DNA of 64,000 nucleotides from Manis javanica. Taxonomy: Eukaryota; Chordata; Mammalia; Pholidota; Manidae. The position numbers and the translations under genes were made by a program. This document shows positions 56,006 through 64,000 of the stretch, piece by piece. The notes beneath the pieces are model-generated. The model was given only the letters and a program-made list of their open reading frames with translations. It searched no databases and was not told the origin of the DNA. The stretch is taken from the NCBI RefSeq assembly GCF_040802235.1, contig NC_133156.1:146613173-146677172 (forward strand), written 5' to 3'. How positions within the stretch are numbered: the stretch's first letter is position 1; every line of letters begins with the position of its first letter.

Positions 56006-59000
56006 CATGCTCCCTGCTGCCCCGTGACTCCTGCGGCCTGCTCCCTTTTTCACAGGCTCAATCGAAACAAATAACAGAAAGGACTCAAGAAGCCACCTGC
56101 GGTCTTCACTGTGGTCTCAGCCAACAGTGTGATGTTGTGCCTGGGCCTGGGGAAGGCCTGGACACCAGCATTTCAAAGGTTGCAGTGTGCAGCCAGGGTC
56201 TAGATGGGCCCAGGGCTCCTGCAACTCCACAGTTAGACACTATTCTAAATTTTCTATCCAGGGAAATACACAGATTCCCCAAATAGCTGATCTTGTCTGG
56301 TAAAGGAGGAACTTCAGTAAACTTATTTATCAGCCCCGTGCTGGGAGCTGGGGGTGGGACAGCTGAGGTGGCAGCTGTGTTCTCCCAGGGCCTTCCCAGG
56401 GCCGGAAGTTCTTCCTGAGCACATCAGAGTCTCAGCTCGTCTCCCCTCCACAGCCTGGGGGGTCCCTATTGCCACCTCCCCGAGGAAATGCATCTCTGCC
56501 AGGAAAGAGGACTTCATGCAGTCACAGGCCCATCCGGGTGCGCCCACGGGCATAGTCACTGAGTCAGCCGCCTCAGGATACAGAGCAGCTCTCCGCTCCT
56601 CTCTCACTGGACATTGGCCGGGTAGTATATGGACAAAAGTTATTCCAGAAGAGTGACCAGAAGTCTGCAGGGAGCATGGTCCTCTTCTTTCTGAGCTGAG
56701 CTGTCCAGCTCCTCTGGGCAGAGTGACTGTCCCCTGGGAGAGGAGCAGAGGGAAGGAAACAAAGCAGGAAGGGACAGAGGGATAGCACCTTGATCCAGGC
56801 TCTCAGGGTCAGCGGGCACAGCTGCCCCCCAAACAGCACGAGCCACAGGGAGTGGGCTGAGGGAGGTACCTCTCCCTAGGAGACTGAACTTCCTGACTAG
56901 GCTGCAGGGCCTGCTCACACCCCAGCCCAAATCCAGTCCTGCCGTGCTTGGGAAGCTCAGGGTGTGAATGGATCAGAGCCGTTCCAGCTACATGGCTTTC
57001 CCCAGAGCCCACCTGCTCAAACCTTGGGGGTCCATAAGCTCTGCTTCCCCTACAGATACCCAGAATGTACAAGATGCTCTTCCCATGAAAGTGCTGAGCC
57101 TCTGTTCCAGGGCCAGGCCAGGGCTGTGGTCAGCTATCCCTGAGATACTGGGGGTGGGGCAGAGAGGCCCTGCTCCCTCCTGACCCAGGGGCCTGGAATG
57201 GAGCCTGGGGATGTCCAGAGGGCACCAAAGGAAGGAAGGTCAACTGTCCCCACAGGACAACCATCCGTAAAATATGCCCCTTTGCCAGCTAGCGTAAGGA
57301 GGCCTTGCGGTGATCTCCTGCCACCAAGGGTTTGCCCTGCCACTGTGCCCAAATCAGCCCCTTGCCTGGCAGACGCGCTTATGAGCATGTGCCCTGTGGG
57401 TCTGTGTGTGTGGAGTGATGCAAAATACTGCTTTGGATTTCACCTTTCCCCAGAAAACAACAAACAGACCAGGGCAAGCAGTGACGCGAGGTGCTTGGAG
57501 CAGCATTGCTGCAGCAGCCCCGAGGTCCGCCAGCCATCGGTGGATGAAGAGACAAATGAAATGGTGTTGGCTAGCATTGTATTTTTTCTATTAAAGAATG
57601 GGGGAAAACTTGTCCCATGGTGATCCCGGTGGCCATCTCACATCCTCACTAAGCCAGCCCTCAATAGGAAGGTCAGAGGGCAGTGAAAGAGAGCAGAACG
57701 CTCAGACTCTAGAATCACTACCTGGTAATGCCAGCAGAGGCTCTACCCCAGCTAGCAGACCCATTGGTCATTTGTCCCCAAAGACTGAGTGACAGAGCTG
57801 TGCAGAGTTTCTGGACAGCTTGAGGACTAACATCTGCACCCTTGGGCAGAGGGCAGGAGTGGAGCAAGCCATAACCAGGTGTTGCTGAACATGGTATTCT
57901 TTAGGAATAAGGTTCAAGATAGGAAAGACCAGTGGTCTGGCCTCTTGGAGTTCCCCAAAAATGGCCATTCATTGTGTGACGGCAACTCCAAGTTTGGAAT
58001 GGCCCAGAGAGAAGATCCCTCATTTAGTGGATCCTCAAGTATTTCAACAAGAGCAATGGAGACTGGAGGACCTTGGCAATTGGACAGGGGGTCCCAGGGC
58101 AGCGGGCTTTAGCTCTTGGTCCCAGTAGGGGGGCCATATGAGGCCCTGATTTGACAGCTCTGTGTAATGAGTAGAAACCTGAGATGCTAATGGGTACAGT
58201 GGAGGTCCTCATGGCCCTAAATGCCAGGCCCAGGTTAGGAAAGCCCATGGGGAGGAAAGATACAAAAGGAATCCAGTTTTCAGCCTCTCAGGTTGTTGAG
58301 AGGTGTGAAGAGAGCCCTCACTAGGCCAGTCCTCTCTGAGTGACTGCAGGGAGAGTTGTTTCCTCCTGAGCACCAGAGCACAAAGCGGGGAGGGGCAGAA
58401 GAATTGGCTGTCCTCAACTCAGGGACCAGGAGGAGACAAAGGGGGACAGCCCTGCCCTGTCTTGGCTAGTTCCAAAATCCATCTTGGTCATCTTCTTGGC
58501 CCTCCAACTCCTGCCTGGTGACGACCCGTCAACAGTGCCCCAGAAGGACCACCCTGTGTCACCCACAACCAGAGGAGGGCTAGAGCCAGTGAGAGCTAAG
58601 GATGTTGAGCAAGGCAGTGTTTTAGGGGGAGGAGAGATGAACGGGAAAGCCAAGCAGATGGTCGAGTCGTCGCAGGTGTGTCAGAAATGCCTGGTCAGAG
58701 CTGGGGCATGCAGAAGGATGGGTGGGGCAGAAAGCACTCTGGCAGCCAGGATGGGGGCTTGTTCCTGCGAGGGGGGCAGGAGGTGGAGCTGATGCACCCA
58801 GGCCCTGCTGGCCCTACCTGGCAAGGCCAGCCAGTTCAGGATGGAGCTGACTTGACAATTGGGTACTTGTTTATGTATTGTTTGTCCTTTACTCTCTTGT
58901 CCTTAATGGTCTTTATGTCTGCTGATTCAACTGTAGGATTTGAGAGGCATTGCTTAAGATGGCGTGGGGGGCTTTAAGAGCTTTGATACTAAGTCCCCAA

Positions 59001-59090
59001 AGACACTGGCCCTGAATTAGATTCAGCCAGATGCCCATGGCAGTAAACTAGACATGTGTGTTTTTTGCTTAAGCCAACTTTAAAACCCAA
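56006..59090. other. Unassigned stretch
   Basis: 3 kb without a securely recognised gene or repeat. A weak old L1 trace may lie at 57530-57600 ('cagccatcggtggatgaaga'). Open frames up to 172 codons (55535-56053 minus) show no domain. Confidence 0.45.
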
Positions 59091-59094
59091 TTTG

Positions 59095-59270
59095 AACGAA
59101 CCTTTCACTTCTGAATGGCTTAATATGTTCACTACATCATTTATGCATTTGATAAATATTAATTGAACATCTTTGCACTTTTCTTGATGCCACGGTGATA
59201 AAAGATGGTTCAAGCACAGATTCTGTTTTCTCCAAGGAGTCAGATGCATGAATAACTTTAATATAAGATC
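59095..59270. repeat. L2/MIR3-like fragment
   Basis: 'gcatttgataaatattaatt' 'gaacatctttgcacttttct' 'tctccaaggagtcag' resembles the 'ttattgagcacctact...caaggagctt' type of L2-derived sequence. Confidence 0.4.
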
Positions 59271-59329
59271 AGTGTTTGTGAATTGTATGATCATCTTGCA
59301 AGAAAAACCAGTAGAATCAACAAGTGATT

Positions 59330-60390
59330 ATAATGATAAGAAAGCTTAGCTATGCTGATGGAAACTTGATTCAGTTAAAAATCAACAGCATTTCTTCACT
59401 CTAGAAATAACCAATTAGGAAGTATAATAAAAAAGTAAGATGTTACAATAATAACAAAAACTATGAAGTGGGTAACAATCATCTAAGACTATATGAAACT
59501 TATACTGGGAATATTTGAACTCTTGCAATGAGTTTGATATGAATAAACAGGAAACAACCCATGCTCTCGGATGGGATGACAGTAGTGTCAAGAAGACATT
59601 TCTTCCTATATTAAGACATAAACCTAATACATACCCAATCACATTTATAGTTAAATATTTTTTGAGGGACTTGATAGACTTACTATAATATTTGTTTGGA
59701 ATCTCTGAAGACTTTGAAAATGAAGAAAAATGTAAAGACTTGTCCTACTAGATATTAGAACACACTGTAAACATATAGAAAAAAACTATGGCATTTTTGA
59801 AGGAAAAAAAGGACCAATGGAACAGAAGACAGCTCAGAATGAGACCCTGTACACATGGGAATGTAATATACAGCAAAATAGCACTTCCTTAAAGTAACAG
59901 AAGATAATGTAAATGGTATCTTTGTAAATACAGAGTTAAATAAAATCCCCAGGTATGTAAGACAAAATAAACTGTGATGAAGTTAGTGAGTGTTACCATG
60001 ACAAAGATTTTTGTTCAATGCTTTTTGGTACAAGATACTTAAAATGTCTAAAACCAACAACTGAAAAGTAAGTTCTACAAGAAAACTTTGAAATTGACAA
60101 GAAAAAGTCAAGGCCCTGGATATAAAAATGAGCAGACAATACAAAGAGGCAATTTTCAAAAGAAAAACCTTCATAGACTTACAAAAATAGAGTTGTTTAA
60201 ACTCCCTTGTAATTAAAGAATCGCAAATTGAAAAACACTATCACTTTACACCCATTAGAACTATCACTTTACACCCATCAGACTTGCAAAGATTTGAAAG
60301 TGGATTTGTGCTAGGGTGGAACCACCTTGCACTCCTGGGGAGAGCGTAGACCGTGCAGTCATCCTTTAGTGCAGTCCATCAGAACTTAGT
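59330..60390 (+). mobile_element. Old L1 ORF2 remnant, sense
   Basis: 'aaaggaccaatggaacagaa' (about 59810) is the 'KDQWNR' coding block. Near 59940 'taaataaaatccccaggtat' and at 60217 'aaagaatcgcaaattgaaaa' are later ORF2 blocks. A 22-bp stretch (actatcactttacacccatt/c) is tandemly doubled at about 60238-60282. Confidence 0.7.
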
Positions 60391-60584
60391 GAAATGATAT
60401 GTATGAATACATATCGCCCAGCTGTTCTCCTCTCCATGGATCCTAAAGAAACTCTTATCAAGACTCTTAAGGTAACTGGTGGGGAGATGTCCCTTGCAGG
60501 GTTCTTTATGCAGTGGGAAGGTGGAGGCCCTCTGGGTGTCATCTCCAGGGACGCGCATGGGCAGAAAGTGAAGCAGGCACTTAA

Positions 60585-61000
60585 GGATTAGCTTCATGTG
60601 TCGGCTTGGTGGGCTATATGGTTCACATTTATTTAGTCAAACACTGTTCTATTCTAGTGTTCCTCTGAAGGAATTTTATACATGTGATTGGGGTCTATAA
60701 TCAGTCTGCTTCAAGTAAGGAAGATGATCCTGGATAATCTGAGTGGCCTTAATTCAATCAGTTGAAAGACCTTAAGTATAGGGATGGGGTTCCCTGAAGA
60801 AGAAATCCTGCCCATGCACAGCAGTTCAACGTGGCCGAGAGTTTCAGGCTGCCCGTCTGAGCGCCTGCCCCACAGATTTCAGGCTTGCTGACCAGCCCCC
60901 ACAACCAGGTAGCCAATTCCTTGCAATACATCTCTTCCTACATGCACATTTCCTGCTGGCTCTGTTTCCCTAGTGGAGCCTTGACAGATGTACACACCAC
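60585..61000. mobile_element. Old ERVL-type LTR (MLT2-like, provisional)
   Basis: 'gcttcatgtgtcggcttggt' 'gggctatatggttcacattt' ... 'ggccttaattcaatcagttg' 'aaagacctt' ... 'tgctggctctgtttccctag' has the layout of an old ERVL LTR. Family from memory. Confidence 0.45.
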
Positions 61001-61640
61001 CAAGCTTGGAGGCAGCTGGAGGCCTCACACCCATGCACATGGCACTAGGTTGTAACAACACAAGGCTGAATGGGAAAAGTGTTTGGCTCTGAGACCCAGA
61101 GCCGAACACGCATGTAAATTACACAAGAATGCAGGGGCCCAGCAGGAGCCTACGAATGAAAGGATGCACATCAGTTACCCCGGAATGGTTGCCTGTGTGT
61201 GTGAAGATTAGGCTGGGGAGAGTAGTCAAGGGTAAGTATGCTCATAAAGCAGGACAGGTTCTGACATGGACCAGGGATGGAGAGAGTGAACCAGGAGTGG
61301 GTCTGCGTCAATGTGCAGCACCTGAAATCCACAGAGTGGGCTTGTGTGGGGGTAGGAGTAGGTTAGAGGGGATGGTGGATGGGAAAAAGGGCAGACAGGA
61401 ACCTTGGAGGGGGCAGGGGGGCAAGGAAAGGCCATGAGTCTGGGGCCAAGGCACAGTGAAGTCATGTGCATGTTCAGTAAAAGAGTGCAGCCAAATGCTG
61501 GTGGCAGAGGCCATGTTGCCTGCCCTCTGTTCCCCCCCGTGGGGCTCTGCCCAGGTGGGAGACATACATCTCCTGTGCACTGCCTAGGTACAGCTGTATG
61601 CCTGCCTCTCCATGGAGGCATCTAACTGAACTTCTGCAAC
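61001..61640. other. Unassigned stretch
   Basis: No recognised feature; minus frame of 131 codons (61226-61621) is probably chance. Confidence 0.4.
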
Positions 61641-61644
61641 TCTA

Positions 61645-62270
61645 ATCTTTATAGTTATTTATTTATTTATAATACAACAAGGCCCTTAAGTACAAGCTGC
61701 CTACTTCGTTTTGATGTTCAGTTAGGGAAACGTGCCTTGCTGTGGCCCCAGTGCCTGGTTGCTCCCCTATACCTATTCCCCCTTCTCCCCCAGTAGCAGA
61801 CCCTGATTTTGTTTGGAGCATCAATAAAAGTAAGCATTTCCAACTTCTGTTGCAGTTGGTTTCTGGACAATAAGATGTATGTTGAAGCATTGTGTGAAAC
61901 GTCTAGGAACTATCTTTAAAACTTGGAGAGCATAACCTTCTTTCTTCCCATCCTCTTTCCTGTTGGCTGGAATGTGAATGTGATGGCTGAAACTCAAGCA
62001 GCTATTTTGGACTATAAAGCCATGTACTCAGGATGGTGGGGGAACTTGACAGAAGCAGCCTGGTCCCTGACATCCATGGGGTCACCATACCAGCCACCCA
62101 AATAAACCTCTGGTATGAAGGCTCCAGACTTTTCATGCCAGAGACCAAGTCATGAAGACTGCCAGAGATCAAACTTCTGAGTATTTTATATAAGAGAATG
62201 AAAACTCATGTTTGATTTCTATTTGGAGGTTTGCTATTATATGTGGCTGAACCAAATCCTAACACATCGG
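61645..62270 (+). mobile_element. Old LTR-like element (family not assigned)
   Basis: 'cctgttggctggaatgtgaa' 'tgtgatggctgaaactcaag' ... 'catggggtcaccataccagc' ... 'ggctgaaccaaatcctaaca' resembles an old mammalian LTR-type repeat ending at about 62268. Confidence 0.5.
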
Positions 62271-63780
62271 GGGAAGGGAGATTAACACTAAGGGTTGATA
62301 CATCCTGGCAGCACAAGAGAGGTCTTGATTGATACGGGTGGTGTGAAGAAAAGATAGAGGTTTAAATGACACTCAAGTCTTATGCTTGAGAGCTGAGAAG
62401 ATGTTAGGAAGGGTACATTAGGAAAGATCATGAATTTGACTTTGGACGGAGAACATGCAGGCTATTTGGAAATGGGGGCTTAGATATTAAGGGACAGGCC
62501 TGGGCAGAGATCACACCAGAGTCCTAGGTGGAGCCTGATTAGCGGGCTGGCCTAGCAAGTGGGTAAGCACCGCAGCAACCAGCAGGGTAATCAGGAGGGG
62601 GAGGCAGTGGAGGGGAGGCCAAGGGGCAAATGGGACAGGAGCCAGGACATGGGGTCCGGCGGGACGGGGCCAGCTCTGGCATGGGACGCAGCTGTTCATT
62701 GTGCCACCAGCTGGCTAGGCTCACTTTTTTCCAAGAAAAACTCCAGATCCTGAGGGAGTCATAGAGAAAAGAGGGGAGCCCTGCAAAGCAGGACGGCAGC
62801 CAAGGCTCTGTGGCAATGTCAAGGGCAGAGCTAAAAGTCCTGCGTCCATGTGGGGAGGCAGATAAAGCCCAAAGGGACGCAGGGAGAGGGCTTCTGGAAG
62901 GGGCAAAGCTGGGCAGAAGGTGCCTGGAGGATGTGGACCAGGGACTGGGAAGGAAGGGAGAAAGGGCAGATGGTGGTGGTGTTTGGGGTGGGAGTGGGGT
63001 CAGGGCTCTAGAGCTTAGGCCAGGCCCCAGGGTGGATGCACAAGCCCGAGGCACACCTCCTCAGACGGCAGCAGGGCCTCCACAGGACTGTCTGAGTGTC
63101 TGTGTGGAGAGAAGAGGAAACACCTGTGAGTCAGGGGCATTTACATGGCTCGCCCTCCCTCTCCTGGGACGAGCTGCTGCTCGGGCTGTCTGGGGTCTTT
63201 GCTGGGCCTTTGGGGGCCCCAGGCACACACTCAGCCTGCAGCCCTCCTGGAGCACTGCTGGCATCTCCGCTGCTGTGCAGGCCTCACTGTCCCTGGAACC
63301 TGCCGCGGTGCTGACTGGGCAGGACCTGCCCTCGGCGTGCAGCCCCCTCTGTGGAGCTGGAGCTGCCCCAGGCTGTGCCAGGGCCCCCCCTGGTCAAGGA
63401 GAGAAAACTGGAGCTGTGACCCACTGCTGCCTCCACAGGAGCAGATCACAGGCAGGCTTAACTGGGGGCTGTAGCATTACAAGAAGGGTGGAGCACCTAA
63501 TTTAGTTTAATCATCCCATAACTGTCACCCCTGGGACCTGGGGATGCTCAGGGGCTACAGCTCGCTGTGAGGCTGTTTTCTTGTGGTTGAGGGGCTGCCG
63601 CAAGGCCCAGGCCATTTCTTCTTCTCCACTAAGGGTGATGCCCACCTTGGCCGGCCAGTCGCTGCTTCCTGCTCAGGGCTGTGCCTGTACCATCTGCCTG
63701 GAGCATTTTAAACCAAACAGGCAAGCCCAAAGGCCAGGGAGCAGGGGGTCCTGTGTTTCCAGGGGTGGTGACAGGGCTGT
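62271..63780. other. Unassigned GC-rich stretch
   Basis: No gene recognised. The 231-codon plus frame (62810-63505) and 171-codon minus frame (62539-63054) overlap and have low-complexity, chance-like composition. Confidence 0.4.
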
Positions 63781-63784
63781 CATT

Positions 63785-64000
63785 AGTCATCTGTGGCTGT
63801 GCAACAAATTACCCCCAAACTTAGTGGCTTTGAGCAACACGTGCTTATGCCATGGCAGTCTCTGTAGGCCTGGATCTGGGCCTGGCTCTGCTGGGTCCTG
63901 CTGCCGTCAAGGCTTTGACAAGGCCTCAGTCACATCAAACTTCAGCTGGAGTAGGATCCGCCCTGCTTCCTCTGGGGGTTCTTGGCAGGATGCAGTTCCT
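63785..64000. mobile_element. Old mid-repetitive element, cut by window end
   Basis: 'gtgcaacaaattacccccaa' 'acttagtggctttgagcaac' ... 'gggttcttggcaggatgcag' is a widespread old mammalian repeat, probably LTR-type. It continues beyond the window. Confidence 0.5.

Overview
This is mammalian genomic DNA, non-coding as far as I can see and dense in retrotransposons. The evidence is several LINE-1 (L1) copies of different ages, MIR and L2 fragments, MaLR/MLT1-type and ERV LTRs, hAT-Charlie (MER5A-like) pieces and (GT)n/(CA)n microsatellites. I found no exon or single-copy gene I would defend, and no rRNA or tRNA gene. No young SINE of the types typical of primates, rodents, carnivores, horses or ruminants was recognised. 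The youngest L1 carries an env/LTR-derived tail that I associate from memory with pangolins (Pholidota). That species guess is untested.

Layout. 1-3.7 kb: old repeats, including a solo ERV LTR nested inside an older LTR. 3,705-12,524: a nearly intact minus-strand L1 (L1-A) with an exact 15-bp target-site duplication. It has a 5' UTR of tandem units, ORF1 with a fourfold 11-residue coiled-coil repeat, ORF2 with endonuclease and reverse transcriptase, and a very unusual 2.3-kb composite 3' tail. 12.5-16.4 kb: an LTR-like stretch, a second solo LTR with a 5-bp duplication, and old L1. 16,413-22,702: a second, decayed minus-strand L1 (L1-B) of another subfamily with a different 5' UTR. 22.7-40.4 kb: mostly unassigned sequence with L2, MIR, MLT1, MER5A-like and LTR fragments, a diverged 184-bp duplication, a palindromic MITE-like element and a third solo LTR. 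40.4-42.7 kb: an old L1 interrupted by a 5'-truncated younger L1 (L1-C) with an exact 14-bp duplication. 43-52 kb: GC-rich unassigned DNA with MLT1 and L2 fragments. 52.6-54.6 kb: an old antisense L1 split by a 1.16-kb poly(A) retrocopy of an unidentified transcript, with an 11-bp duplication. 54.6-64 kb: unassigned DNA with MIR, L2, old L1 and LTR-like pieces.

How it fits together: the window records successive waves of L1 activity, which mobilised both L1 itself and other polyadenylated RNAs. The most notable locus is the L1-A tail. Beyond its normal 3' end, L1-A carries three further segments, each ending in a poly(A) tract. The middle one derives from the env transmembrane region and apparent 3' LTR of an endogenous retrovirus and ends just after a polyadenylation signal. 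It is therefore built like the SINE-R part of primate SVA elements. Family names given for old repeats are from memory and provisional.
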